DNA from: Lachnospiraceae bacterium
Lineage (GTDB): Bacteria > Bacillota > Clostridia > Lachnospirales > Lachnospiraceae
Assembly: GCA_900770225.1 (NCBI GenBank)
Contig: CAAGJU010000018.1
Span: 1-64,000 of the forward strand
Direction of reading: 5' to 3'
DNA length: 64,000 bases
Shown: one piece after another, positions 17,322 through 27,012 of the stretch
How the letters are laid out: each line of letters starts with the position of its first letter
Position numbering within the stretch: the stretch's first letter is position 1
Notes under the pieces: model-generated
What the model was told of the DNA's origin: nothing
The model's database searches: none
The model's input: only the letters and a program-made list of their open reading frames with translations
Program-made: the position numbers and the translations under genes

Positions 17322-17477
17322 CAGGTTTATGATGCGGGAAGATTCCGCCCGTCAACGCTGCAGGTTTTTGATGCGAGCAGATTTTGCCCGTCAGTTATAC
17401 AGGTTTTTGATGCGAGCAGATTTTGCCCGTCAGTTATACAGGTTTATGATGCAAGCAGTTTCTGCCCGTCGGCTCTG
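17322..17477. repeat. 4 x 39-bp tandem repeat across the stop of the SLH gene
   Basis: CAGGTTT recurs at 17322, 17361, 17400 and 17439, exactly 39 bp apart. Each unit ends in a CCCGTC-containing stretch. The rightmost unit is the last codons of the SLH gene (GQKLLAS plus stop), and the other three lie downstream of the stop. Confidence 0.95.
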
Positions 17478-19474
17478 TAGATGAAGGTTACGCCCTGTGC
17501 TCTCAGGCAGCTGCTGCCGGGTGAGAAGATGCCGTCGCCGGTTCCGTTGGTCACGTCATAGCCTGCGGCCCATTTGACAGCATCAGCGAAATATCCATCC
17601 TTGACGTCGCTGAAGGAAGAATCCCCTTTGATCGTTGCGTTTCCGAATTTTTTAGCGGCCCGGTAAAGGAACGTCACCATCTGCGCACGGGTCACCGGGT
17701 CTTCAGGACTGAAGGTGGTGTCTGATGTGCCTGAAGTGATATCGTTGCCGGCTGCCCATTCAACGGCTTTCCTGTAATAAGCTGTTTCAGATACATCCGT
17801 AAAAGCCGTTGTATAAGACTGATTGATCCCGTATTTGTCGGTTCCCTGCTTTGTCAGATTCTCGTAGTATCTGTAAACGAAGGTGATCATCTGACCGCGT
17901 TTAACGGTATTGCCGGGGCCAAAGGTGGTTTCGGTCAGGCCGTCTGTGATACCGTTTTCTTTTGCCCAGTTGACGGCATCATAGCAATAATCCGATTTTT
18001 TAATGTCGGTAAATGCCGAGTCATCTGTGTCAGGCGTGGTGTTGTCGTCTACAGATTCGTCATCGCTGAGAACTACGGCATACTTTCCGGCAAAATCGTA
18101 TCCCAATAATCCGAAATCCGAATATAAGGATACGGTTCCATCTCCGTTGTTTTTACTTCCGACTTCCATGAAGGGTCCGTAACCATACTCAATAATTTTT
18201 ATCTTTTTGTCCTTCATATTTGCAGGAATCGGAACTGTGATGCGGAGCGTAGTATCCGGCTGTTTAACAGCATTCCCGGTGCCGCTGTACTTCAGATCGA
18301 CGTTGAACGCCGAAATGATATTAAAATTGGTTTGAAGATCTTTTAATTCCGCGCTGCTGTCCGGGTCTGTTGACTGAACCTTAAGGTCCAGCGTGGATCC
18401 GTCCGAAGAATTCGGAAAGAGTTTCTTTGTATCAGCGGCGCTGATTGTCTGCGTGGTTCCCTGATTGTAGGCATTCTGATCGATTTTTACGTCGGTAACA
18501 CTGGCTTTCTGATAAGTGATGGCATTACTCGTGATGGGCTTGCTTACATTGAATTTAGCATTGCCGTTAGCATCATTATAGATGGACCATCCCTGGAGTG
18601 TTACTGTCAGTGAATCCCCGTCAGAAAGTCCATTCTGTTCTTCCATTTCATTTCTTACGAAGTACTTGACTGGAATTTCAATTCGAGCTGGATCTCCGTC
18701 CTGCGATTCATCATAGGCAAGACCGTCGTATTGGTAATAGTTTGTCCTCAGATCATATAGACAGCTGTAGTTATGTATTGGTTTGCCATTGACTGAAAAA
18801 TATACTCTGTAGTCAATTCTTGCCTGGATAGCAGAAGCATTGTCCTTTAATGCTATCACCAGCTTGTTATTGTCGTTTGTCAGCTGCGCATCCTCGAGGA
18901 CAGGTTTCTTCGCTGCTGAATTATCAAGACTGGTTTTGTATTTGCCGGTTGAAATATCTTTCGAGCTTACAGTATTAACGTCGGACGCTGAGTCAATGTA
19001 ATAGGTATATGTGCATATGCCTTTTCCGGCGCGAACTTTGATAGTGACATCGCCGGTAAAGGGGAAACCCCTCGAATATTCCCCGGCTTGCAGGTCACTC
19101 CTGACATCCACCTTATAAAGGTCAGGCTGCGTTTGTGATTTCCAAAGTGAGTCGATCTGATGGATAATTCTGAATGGTGCTTCATAATCACTTCTGGGCA
19201 GCGCGCTGTAATCCTCAATATCGGGATATGAGGCCTTAATGTCGTATTCGATGTCATACCATTCCGCACCATCAACAGGAGAAATCCCAAGAATGAGATT
19301 ATCCTCATCCAGCCATTGAACGGTTGCCGGCGGTGCGAGGTATTCCGGCTTCGCTTTTGCAGCGGCAGCGAAGACCCTGTGGGCCCCTGCCGGCAGTGCG
19401 GTGATGGCGAGAACGACTGCCAGTGCGATCGTCAGAACCATCCGTTTCATTGTGTTGCCTGTTGCTTTACTCAT
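17444..19474 (-). CDS. Secreted S-layer-homology (SLH) domain protein
   Basis: The 676-residue protein has a signal peptide (basic MSKATGNTMKR, then a hydrophobic core and an ALPAGAHRVFAAAA cleavage region). A ~450-residue beta-rich ectodomain of unknown family follows, then three C-terminal SLH repeats (~490-676) with motifs such as NGITDGLTETTFGPGNTV and DVTNGTGDGIFSPGSSC. SLH domains bind pyruvylated cell-wall polymers, so this is a surface protein. GGGGGATGATGTA before the ATG at 19474 makes this the start rather than an upstream ATG. The last codons are part of a tandem repeat. Confidence 0.88.
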   Translation of the reverse strand: MSKATGNTMKRMVLTIALAVVLAITALPAGAHRVFAAAAKAKPEYLAPPATVQWLDEDNLILGISPVDGAEWYDIEYDIKASYPDIEDYSALPRSDYEAPFRIIHQIDSLWKSQTQPDLYKVDVRSDLQAGEYSRGFPFTGDVTIKVRAGKGICTYTYYIDSASDVNTVSSKDISTGKYKTSLDNSAAKKPVLEDAQLTNDNNKLVIALKDNASAIQARIDYRVYFSVNGKPIHNYSCLYDLRTNYYQYDGLAYDESQDGDPARIEIPVKYFVRNEMEEQNGLSDGDSLTVTLQGWSIYNDANGNAKFNVSKPITSNAITYQKASVTDVKIDQNAYNQGTTQTISAADTKKLFPNSSDGSTLDLKVQSTDPDSSAELKDLQTNFNIISAFNVDLKYSGTGNAVKQPDTTLRITVPIPANMKDKKIKIIEYGYGPFMEVGSKNNGDGTVSLYSDFGLLGYDFAGKYAVVLSDDESVDDNTTPDTDDSAFTDIKKSDYCYDAVNWAKENGITDGLTETTFGPGNTVKRGQMITFVYRYYENLTKQGTDKYGINQSYTTAFTDVSETAYYRKAVEWAAGNDITSGTSDTTFSPEDPVTRAQMVTFLYRAAKKFGNATIKGDSSFSDVKDGYFADAVKWAAGYDVTNGTGDGIFSPGSSCLRAQGVTFIYRADGQKLLAS

Positions 19475-19551
19475 TACATCATCCCCCTTCTGTGTGAAGT
19501 CACAGTGTATGTTGATAATATAGATTATCGTTTCAGAGTACAGCACAGACA

Positions 19552-19587
19552 AGGAGTGGCATCAAATAATAAAATGATGCCACTCCT
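19552..19587. repeat. Perfect 13-bp inverted repeat
   Basis: AGGAGTGGCATCA and TGATGCCACTCCT are separated by ten AT-rich bases. No T run follows on either strand. It lies downstream of the TauE gene and upstream of the SLH gene, both on the minus strand, and may end the permease transcript or be a regulatory hairpin. Confidence 0.6.
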
Positions 19588-19752
19588 GTATAACACTCCT
19601 GTATAACAAATTTGGAAAATAACGATACAACAGCTGAAAAGAAAATGCCATTGTTGAAAATTCTCAGTGGTGTATCTTTACGGGGATCAGATCATGTTGT
19701 CTTACAGCATTCTGTACTATTGGGGAAGCCAAAACACCTGGTAGATCAAGCA

Positions 19753-20514
19753 TCAGGTTGGCATAATCAGCTTCACAAACAGCAGGATCAGCACCACGAT
19801 CAGCATCGGGCGGACAATGGCTGCGCCTTTCTTCATGACGAGTCCGGAGCCGACATAGTTGCCGGCCATGTTGCAGAGCGCGGCGAAGATGCCGAGCGGA
19901 AACAGAACCTTTCCGTTGAGAAGAAAAATCACGAGAGCCGTCATATTCGTCGTGGCATTGATGACCTTTGCATGTGCGTTTGCGGTTTTGATATTCAGTC
20001 TGGCAAAAACAGTAAAAACAATGATCAGGAAAGTTCCGGTTCCGGGGCCGTAAAAGCCATCGTACATGCCGATCAGGAATGCCGCGGCCGTCGCAATGAT
20101 CACCGTCCGGGCCGAAAAATCCGATGCATCTTCTCCGCCGTCATGAAATAACTTTTTATTCAGTACGAAGAAAGCGGCAACAGGCAGAATGAAGATCATG
20201 ACACGACGAAGAATGTCCGCGTCAATCGCCATCGAGATATGCGCACCGACGGAAGATCCGCAGACAGCAGCCACAACAGAAGGCAGTACAAGCTTCACAT
20301 TGATCAGGCCGTTCCGGAAGAAGCGGACCGTCGAGAGGCATGTGCCGAACGTCGAGGACATTTTGTTGGTGGCAACCGCATTGTGCGGCGGCAGACCTGC
20401 GATCAGATAGACCGGCAGCGAGACCAGTCCTCCGCCGCCGGCGATCGAGTCAATAAAGCCTGCCAGAAAAAGCATGGGACAGACAAACAGATAGGTGAGA
20501 GGTGTCAGAGTCAT
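19753..20514 (-). CDS. TauE/SafE (TSUP) family permease
   Basis: The 253-residue protein has about eight hydrophobic segments and the TSUP motifs GFIDSIAGGGGLVSLPVYL and GMYDGFYGPGTGTFL in its two repeat halves. Family members export sulfite, sulfoacetate or related organosulfur anions. GAGGTG seven bases before the ATG at 20514 fixes the start. It lies 11 bp downstream of the symporter gene, so the two are probably co-transcribed, suggesting linked import and export of small anions. Confidence 0.9.
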   Translation of the reverse strand: MTLTPLTYLFVCPMLFLAGFIDSIAGGGGLVSLPVYLIAGLPPHNAVATNKMSSTFGTCLSTVRFFRNGLINVKLVLPSVVAAVCGSSVGAHISMAIDADILRRVMIFILPVAAFFVLNKKLFHDGGEDASDFSARTVIIATAAAFLIGMYDGFYGPGTGTFLIIVFTVFARLNIKTANAHAKVINATTNMTALVIFLLNGKVLFPLGIFAALCNMAGNYVGSGLVMKKGAAIVRPMLIVVLILLFVKLIMPT

Positions 20515-20525
20515 GTGCCTGCACC

Positions 20526-22106
20526 TCAATTTCGCTCTGCGTTGTTTTTCATTGCTGCACTTTCGCTTTTTGCGTTGTTTTTCATTGCTGCGCTTTCGGT
20601 TTCAGCATTGCTTTTCATTGTTGCTTTTCTGTTTTCAACATTGCTTTTCTTTGCAGCTTTTCCGGCTCTGCGTGCGTTACGCTTCTCCTGGAGATGGGAT
20701 ACGATCACGGCGCAGGAAGCATCGCCTGTGATATTGACGGTCGTACGGCCCATATCGAAGATACGGTCGACACCGGCGACGAGCGCGATGCCCTCTACCG
20801 GCAGACCTACAGACTGCAGGACCATACTCAGCATGACCATGCCGGCGCCGGGTACACCGGCGGTTCCAATGGAGGCGAGAGTCGCTGTCAGGACGATCGT
20901 CAGCATCTGGGTCGGCGTAAGCGTGATGCCATAACATGCCGCTATAAAAATCGAGCAGACGCCCTGATAGATCGCCGTCCCATCCATATTGATCGTCGCA
21001 CCAAGCGGCAGAACAAAAGAGGAAACTTCCTTCGATGCGCCCATGTTCTCACAGCACTCGAGGTTCAGCGGCAGTGTGCCGACGGAGGATGCGCTGGAAA
21101 AAGCGAACAGCATGGCCGGTGCCATACCTTTGAAAAATTTCAGCGGGCTCATGCCGCCCAGCGTGCGGACAGTGGTCGAGTAAACAATGACCACGTGCAG
21201 TACATAGCAGATGTAGGCAACAAGCAGCACACTGGCAAGCGAGCCGATGATTTTTGAACCGTTCTCTGCGATGACAGGGCAGAGCAGGCAGAAGACGCCG
21301 ATCGGCGACAGCTTCAGGATCATCTCCATGCATTTCATAAAAATATCATTGCACACATTGATCGCTTTTACTGCGGGCGCTGCCTTCTCGCCGATCAGAA
21401 TGATGGCAAAACCGATAATCAGCGCCATGACGATGACCTGCAGCATATTGGCATCGGACATTGGCGAGATGAAATTATCGGGAAAAATATTCACCAGCGT
21501 ATCCATAAAGGATGTGCTCTCCTGCTGCTCGTATTCCAATCCGGAGGTGGAAAGCACCGGGAACATGCCCTTCATCAGATTTCCGATCAGCAGCCCGATG
21601 GTAGTGGCACACGCCGTTGTCAGCAGGTAGTACATGATGGTCGTTCCGCCGATCATGCCTACCTTGCGGATGTCACGCGTGCTGACCACGCCCGCCATGA
21701 TGGAAAACAGGACGATCGGAACGACAATAAACTTGATCAGGTTCAGGAAGATGGTTCCGAAAGGTTTAATGTAGCTGTTTGCAAAATCTGCATACGGCTG
21801 GATGAGCAGACCGACAATAATGGCGAGAATCAGCGCAATAAAAATCTGCCCGGCAAGCGGTAATTTTTTCTTCCTGGGCGTTTGATTCTGCTCCGGATTT
21901 GCACTCTCTTTTGACTCGATCAGAACAGCCTCCGCATCCTCGATCTTTCTGGCGGCTGCCTGCTCCTCAGATTCTTTTTCTTCTTCCGCTGAATCAGAAG
22001 CATCAGCAGCATCAGCAGTTCCGCTGAGATGTTCGACCGGCTGAACTTCCCGCTCTTTACGCGCGTCGGATGTATCTGCAGCCATATTTTGTCTGTCCTC
22101 TGTCAT
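20526..22106 (-). CDS. Dicarboxylate/amino acid:cation symporter (DAACS)
   Basis: The 526-residue protein has an unusual ~80-residue acidic N-terminal extension, then the DAACS core with about eight membrane spans. Hallmarks include the serine-rich SSASSVGTLP hairpin, ATINMDGTAIYQG and GTAGVPGAGMVML. It imports glutamate, aspartate or C4-dicarboxylates with Na+ or H+. The C-terminal 45 residues are an 11-residue repeat (NAKSESAAMKN-like) encoded by 33-bp tandem units. GGAGGGACCT precedes the ATG. Confidence 0.92.
   Translation of the reverse strand: MTEDRQNMAADTSDARKEREVQPVEHLSGTADAADASDSAEEEKESEEQAAARKIEDAEAVLIESKESANPEQNQTPRKKKLPLAGQIFIALILAIIVGLLIQPYADFANSYIKPFGTIFLNLIKFIVVPIVLFSIMAGVVSTRDIRKVGMIGGTTIMYYLLTTACATTIGLLIGNLMKGMFPVLSTSGLEYEQQESTSFMDTLVNIFPDNFISPMSDANMLQVIVMALIIGFAIILIGEKAAPAVKAINVCNDIFMKCMEMILKLSPIGVFCLLCPVIAENGSKIIGSLASVLLVAYICYVLHVVIVYSTTVRTLGGMSPLKFFKGMAPAMLFAFSSASSVGTLPLNLECCENMGASKEVSSFVLPLGATINMDGTAIYQGVCSIFIAACYGITLTPTQMLTIVLTATLASIGTAGVPGAGMVMLSMVLQSVGLPVEGIALVAGVDRIFDMGRTTVNITGDASCAVIVSHLQEKRNARRAGKAAKKSNVENRKATMKSNAETESAAMKNNAKSESAAMKNNAERN
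20539..20661. repeat. 33-bp in-frame tandem repeat at the 3' end of the symporter gene
   Basis: Three full units start at 20539, 20572 and 20605, each opening GCGTTGTTTTTC or GCATTGCTTTTC, plus a partial unit. On the coding strand they give 11-residue repeats of the N-A-x-S-E-S-A-A-M-K-N type. Confidence 0.93.
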
Positions 22107-22213
22107 AGGTCCCTCCCTCGTTCTGCATAAACATACAGGCGTCCTGAAACCACGTCAGAACGCCCTTGTGCCGTTAAGAGAAAATTAACATATCGGGGGA
22201 TGGGTGTCAAACA

Positions 22214-22285
22214 GAGGATGTGATGCGCAAGCCTGTGGAGGATGCGATACGCAAGCCCGTGAAGGATGCGATGCGCAAGCCCGTG
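22214..22285. repeat. 3 x 24-bp tandem repeat
   Basis: Three contiguous 24-bp units of the form RAGGATGYGATRCGCAAGCC occupy 22214-22237, 22238-22261 and 22262-22285. They lie between the divergent symporter and DUF1294 genes, close to where the promoters should be. Confidence 0.9.
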
Positions 22286-22354
22286 CGTAATTTCTGAACG
22301 ACAGTGCACGGATTGGCGTATAATGGTGTTGATTAAACAATGGAGTATCGGGTT

Positions 22355-22615
22355 ATGATTGTCTATTTTATCGTGATCAGCGTGGTCGCGTTTATTCTGT
22401 ACGGAATTGACAAACACCGTGCGGTGAAGCATCAATGGAGAATACCGGAGAAAACGCTGATCCTTACGGCGTGGCTGGGCGGAGGAATCGGTGCTCTGCT
22501 CGGCATGCTGGTTTTCCACCATAAGACGCGAAAGCGGAAATTCAGAATTCTTGTACCGCTGTCAGTGGCAGTTTGGGCGGGCGTGCTGTATTGGATGAAA
22601 TGCAATTTGGTGTAA
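22355..22615 (+). CDS. DUF1294 membrane protein
   Basis: The 86-residue protein matches DUF1294: YGIDKHRAVKHQWRIPEKTL, then LGGGIGALLGMLVFHHKTRK and KFRILVPLS, with three hydrophobic segments. The function is unknown; the domain often follows cold-shock domains in other bacteria. An ATG at 22340 is possible, but GGAG at 22342-22345 is spaced nine bases from the ATG at 22355. Confidence 0.85.
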   Translation: MIVYFIVISVVAFILYGIDKHRAVKHQWRIPEKTLILTAWLGGGIGALLGMLVFHHKTRKRKFRILVPLSVAVWAGVLYWMKCNLV

Positions 22616-22721
22616 ATAAGCATGGTATCATATTCATGCCATGATGCTGAGATGATAAAATGATGAATAAGGATCATCCATTTTCGGAGAATCAGAACGA
22701 CACGGAAGGCTAGAAAAAAAT

Positions 22722-23325
22722 ATGATTCAAGCTTCGGAAAACCCGACGATTCAATATTACGATCTTCATGCTGATGCATTCATTTCTGGAACGGTATCGG
22801 CGGATTTTGAAGAAGTGCAGCAGCGTTTTCTGTGCATGATTCCGGAGGGTGGGAGAATTCTCGACTTCGGCTGCGGATCCGGGCGTGACACAAAATATTT
22901 TCTGGAACATGGTTATCAGGTGGATGCGACAGACGGCTCAGCAGAGATTTGTCGCCGGACATCTGAATATACGGGCATTCTTGTGAAGCAGATGTATTTT
23001 CATGAGCTGAACGCGAAGGATGCCTATGACGGAATATGGGCCTGCGCATCCATCCTGCATGTGCCTTCGGATGAACTTCCGGATATTTTCGACGTATTTG
23101 CGATGCGCTGAAGGATAACGGCGTGTTTTATACATCTTTCAAATACGGATGCTTTGAGGGTACAAGGAATGGACGGTATTTCACGGATCTGGATACGCAG
23201 AGGTTTCACAGATTAATTTGCGGAATTCCCGAGCTGGTCTCCGAGGAAGAGTGGATGACAGGCGATGGCATCCTTTCATAATGTGAGACCCGGTGACAGT
23301 GAGGGATTTTTTGGGAACGGAGAAA
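22722..23325 (+). pseudogene. SAM-dependent methyltransferase, frameshifted
   Basis: The first 125 codons include motif I (ILDFGCGSGRDTKYFLEHGY) and the class-I fold up to HVPSDELPDIF, then a -1 shift near 23090 leads to a stop at 23109. The next frame continues correctly with DALKDNGVFYTSFKYGCFEG and SEEEWMTGD. A ~16-base insertion-like stretch then breaks the expected GDVRPG end near 23265. Two lesions argue for a true pseudogene rather than a sequencing error. Confidence 0.85.
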
Positions 23326-23334
23326 AGGACACCA

Positions 23335-24718
23335 GGAGTGTACTGATTTTTGCATCAGAAGAGACGCTGGGAAAGCCGGCGTATCTGAATGAGAAGTATT
23401 TTCATCCGGATGACTTTGATTACCTCGTCATTGATGAGTTACATCATGCGGTTACCCGTGGCTATAGAAACATCATTGATTATTTCCATCCGAAGTTTAT
23501 GCTCGGTCTGACGGCGACTCCCGAGCGTATGGACGGAAGGGATATCTACGAGCTGTGCGACTACAATGTTCCCTATGAGCTGAGCCTGAGAGATGCTATC
23601 AACAAGGGATTTCTCTGCCCGTTCCATTATTACGGGATATATGATGATACGGACTACTCACAGCTTCGTCTGGTGAGGGGGCGATACACAGAGAAGGATC
23701 TGAATGCGAAATATATCGGCAATGTCCGCAGGTACGATCTGATCTACGATTATTACACCAAGTATGTATCCAGACGCGCGCTTGGATTCTGCTGCTCGAG
23801 ACAGCATGCAGAGGATATGGCGCGGGAGTTCAATGCGAGAGGAATCCCATCGGCAGCGGTTTACAGCGAAGATGATAAGGGACCGAATGCCATGGAACGG
23901 GGTGCGGCGATCAGAACGGCCGGAGCGGCGGAAAGAGCGGAGAGCAGATCAGGACGGGAGATTACCCGGACGGATGCATCGTCGATTTTGACATGCGGCT
24001 TATTAATCTGTTTCATCTGATGCAGCAGCGTTCACAGAGTGTGTCCGAGCGAATCGATGCGGAGGCCGACCGGGTGCGTGATCTGCTGGACCGGATTCCC
24101 ACGAGAATGAATCTCTTCACAAATATGGATGAAGAAATCTACAGCTTCTGTCTCTCTCATACAAAGGATAATCCATTCCGGAATTATCTGGAATACAAGA
24201 AAAAACGCGGCTGGATGACGAGTGAAGAAGAACAGATTCTGGACGATGCCGCCGGAAAGGGATTCCTGAAGCTGATCTCACAGACGGCTATGACAAAGGT
24301 CTATAAGATGCCGATCCTGCTGACCTTTTACAACGACGGTCACCCGATCATGGCGGTGACGGATGATCAGGTGCTGACACAGTGGAAGCGCTTTTTCAAT
24401 CAGGGAACGAACTGGAAGGATTTTGATCCGAAGCTGACAAGAGAAGAGTATCTGAAAATCAGTGATAAGGAACATCTGGAAAAGGCACGCCGTATGCCCA
24501 TTCACTTTCTGCTGAAATCAGGCGGGGGATTCTTTATCAAGAAGGAAGGGTATGCACTCGCATTGTGTGATGATCTTGCACCCATGATGACGAATCAGGC
24601 ATTCATTCATCACTTTGAGGATATCGTGCGTTACCGGATTGCAGATTACTACAGGCGGAGGTATGTGGATAAGAATGCCGGCAAATTGCTTTTTCGTGTG
24701 AAGGAAGCAGAGGAATAA
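23335..24718 (+). pseudogene. SF2 DEAD/DEAH-type helicase remnant
   Basis: The remnant begins inside the helicase core. Motif Ia-like sequence is followed by VIDELHHA (motif II) and LTATPER (motif III), then NRGYL-like and RRALGFCCSRQHAED blocks. The frame breaks near 23880, with motifs V and VI missing, and resumes with DYPDGCIVDFDMRLINLF and a ~240-residue C-terminal domain ending at 24718. The P-loop N-terminus is absent. Full-length relatives are ~1000-residue proteins often found with restriction or defence genes. The C-terminal 241 codons remain open. Confidence 0.85.
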
Positions 24719-24776
24719 GGCAGTGCGGAGGTTGAGACTTGTTTCTGAGGATGAACGCAAAGGACGGTGACGAGTA

Positions 24777-25337
24777 GTGGCGGACAACGATGACAGGGTA
24801 AAGTTTATCAGCAAGAAGATGTCCTATGCGCTGCGTCATAATCCGGACAAGTACGGCATTCACTTGGATGAAGAGGGATTTACTGATCTGAAGAAATTTC
24901 TTCATGCCATGAATGCCATGCATCATTTCGATCCGCCGTTGACAGAAGACGTCATCCGGTATGTGATGGATCATTCCGACAAGCAGCGGTTTGAGATGAC
25001 GGGATCAAAAATACGTGCGCTTTACGGCCATTCGGTTCCGGTAAAGATTCATAAGACTGAGGCGGTCCCGCCGGCTATTCTGTATCACGGCACAGCTCAT
25101 CGTTTTCTGAAAAGCATTAAGAAGGAAGGTCTTCTTCCAATGAGCCGGCAGTATGTTCATCTGTCTGCAGATCAGGAGACGGCACGGCAGGTTGGCCTGC
25201 GGCGGGATTCGTATCCGGCGATTCTGCAGGTGGATGCGGTATCAGCAAATGCGGATGGTATCCATTTTTATATTGGGAATGACAAGGTGTGGCTCAGTGA
25301 TTCGATACCACCGGAGTACATCAGCATTCTGGTATAG
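24777..25337 (+). CDS. kptA: RNA 2'-phosphotransferase (Tpt1/KptA)
   Basis: The 186-residue protein carries the KptA/Tpt1 pattern: KKMSYALRHNP, a winged-helix N-lobe with EDVIRYVMDHSDKQRFE, then the NAD-binding ADP-ribosyltransferase lobe with LYHGTAHRFL, YVHLSADQETARQVG and a closing DSIPPEYI. The enzyme uses NAD+ to remove a 2'-phosphate from RNA. Bacteria have no tRNA splicing that makes this mark, so the role here may be RNA repair or defence. The start is GTG. It lies between a decayed helicase and two DUF262 genes. Confidence 0.92.
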   Translation: MADNDDRVKFISKKMSYALRHNPDKYGIHLDEEGFTDLKKFLHAMNAMHHFDPPLTEDVIRYVMDHSDKQRFEMTGSKIRALYGHSVPVKIHKTEAVPPAILYHGTAHRFLKSIKKEGLLPMSRQYVHLSADQETARQVGLRRDSYPAILQVDAVSANADGIHFYIGNDKVWLSDSIPPEYISILV

Positions 25338-25431
25338 AGAATATGGAAATTAAGTGGTCGTAACAGCCGGAGAGTACATATACAGAAGATGTATCCGAAA
25401 CTTACAGAGAATTCCAGGAAAGAATAATTCA

Positions 25432-27012
25432 ATGGCACAGTCTTTAATACTGGGGATTACGAAAATAGGTGATCTTCTTCTTGACAATAAAATTACAGAT
25501 ATCGGTGACCATAAGGCATTGGATAATATCAGATTAAAAATACCGGAGTATCAGCGTCCCTACAAGTGGTCGGCGAGAAATGTAAACCAGCTGCTTGATG
25601 ATATTGAAGATGCTATGGCGCGCAATAAGGAAGTGTACCGGGTAGGCACACTGATCCTGCACCATGATGTGAAAGAAGATACATGGAATATCGTTGACGG
25701 TCAGCAGCGGACGATTACGTTTTCTCTGATTCTGAAGTGCCTTCAGGATCGGGAGATCGATTTTCTGAAGCAGAAGCTCTCGAACAATCCGTATAATGTT
25801 CACAATGTTCAGAACAACTTCCGGGCGCTGCAACGACGTTTCGGAAAACATCCAGAACAGTGGAAATCTGCCGGAGGAATATCGGAAAGTGCGGATGGTA
25901 CGAAGCAAACAGGAGACAACGGGACTTCGGAACGTGTGGCAGATGCAGAGAGGGCAAAGAACCTCAATGACCTGGAAAGATATATTGAGACGCAGTGTGA
26001 GCTGATCGTTGTGATCACGGAGGACCTGTCGGAAGCATTCCAGTTTTTTGATTCGCAGAATGCCCGGGGAAAAGCGCTGTACCCGCATGATCTGCTGAAG
26101 GCGTATCATCTGCGCGAAATGGAAAATCTGAATTCAGAGGAAACAGAGCAGATCGTCAGAAGATGGGAGAATCTTGACCAGAAGGACCTTGCGGCCCTGT
26201 TCAACGGTTATCTGTATCGTCTGAAATGCTGGATCCATGGGAATTATGCCGGCGAACTGAATGAGCAGAATATTGACATGTTCAAGGGACTGACGGCGAA
26301 GGACCGATATCCGTACGCTCAGTATTACAAGAGTGCTTTTGCATATGCGGATCATCTGAATCATTCCAGCGTTCCACTTGTGACAGGACTTCAGCCGATG
26401 ACGCCGTTTCAGATCGACGCACCCATTATCGCTGGAAAGCCGTTCTTTGAATACGCGGAGCATTATTTTTCCATACTGAAGGATATTCAGGATAATGATC
26501 GCTATGAAGGATACCTGATCAACGATAATGAAATCATAAAGACGCTTGATCTTCGGAAATATAAGAATGGCGTAGGCAACAGGGTAACGAGGCTGATGCT
26601 CGACACTGCGATTCTGCTGTATGCGGATCGATTTTGTCCCGGGCACCCTTCGCGGGAGGATCTGGATTATCTGGATGAGTTTGTGCGGTATGCTTTTGCC
26701 TGGGCGTATTCCATGCGTGCTCAGTATTACAACGTCGGGTGGCTGGTGGCGCAGAACTACATCATGGGAACGTCGAAAAAGGACGGGATTATTAACAGCT
26801 TCAACCTCTACAAGGTGATTGCGGACGCGGATTCACCGGAGGCATTGCGCAACCGGCTGGCGGATCTGATCATGCCCATCGACCGTGGCAATGTCCGCGT
26901 GCGCAGGAGAGAACAAATAGACGCCTGCGAGCAGGGCGTATATCAGAATTACCTTCATTACTTTAAACATTACGGCTTTGGTGATTTTGGGGATGATCAG
27001 TATGTCGGTTAA
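25432..27012 (+). CDS. DUF262 (ParB/GmrS-like) protein without HNH domain
   Basis: The 526-residue protein has the DUF262 motifs IPEYQRPYKW and VDGQQRTITFSLIL in its first 110 residues. This is the ParB-like nucleotidase fold of GmrSD type IV restriction proteins. The C-terminal region is alpha-helical (LDEFVRYAFAWAYSMRAQYY) and lacks the HNH motif of DUF1524. AGGAAAG before the ATG at 25432 supports that start. It overlaps the next DUF262 gene by 11 bp, so the two are translated together and probably form a complex. Confidence 0.88.
   Translation: MAQSLILGITKIGDLLLDNKITDIGDHKALDNIRLKIPEYQRPYKWSARNVNQLLDDIEDAMARNKEVYRVGTLILHHDVKEDTWNIVDGQQRTITFSLILKCLQDREIDFLKQKLSNNPYNVHNVQNNFRALQRRFGKHPEQWKSAGGISESADGTKQTGDNGTSERVADAERAKNLNDLERYIETQCELIVVITEDLSEAFQFFDSQNARGKALYPHDLLKAYHLREMENLNSEETEQIVRRWENLDQKDLAALFNGYLYRLKCWIHGNYAGELNEQNIDMFKGLTAKDRYPYAQYYKSAFAYADHLNHSSVPLVTGLQPMTPFQIDAPIIAGKPFFEYAEHYFSILKDIQDNDRYEGYLINDNEIIKTLDLRKYKNGVGNRVTRLMLDTAILLYADRFCPGHPSREDLDYLDEFVRYAFAWAYSMRAQYYNVGWLVAQNYIMGTSKKDGIINSFNLYKVIADADSPEALRNRLADLIMPIDRGNVRVRRREQIDACEQGVYQNYLHYFKHYGFGDFGDDQYVG

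Noticed and set aside
17322..17477. Possible CRISPR array (regular 39-bp spacing)
   Set aside because: The whole unit is repeated with no variable spacers, it overlaps coding sequence, and no cas genes are near. The same reasoning applies to the arrays at 22214 and 37013.
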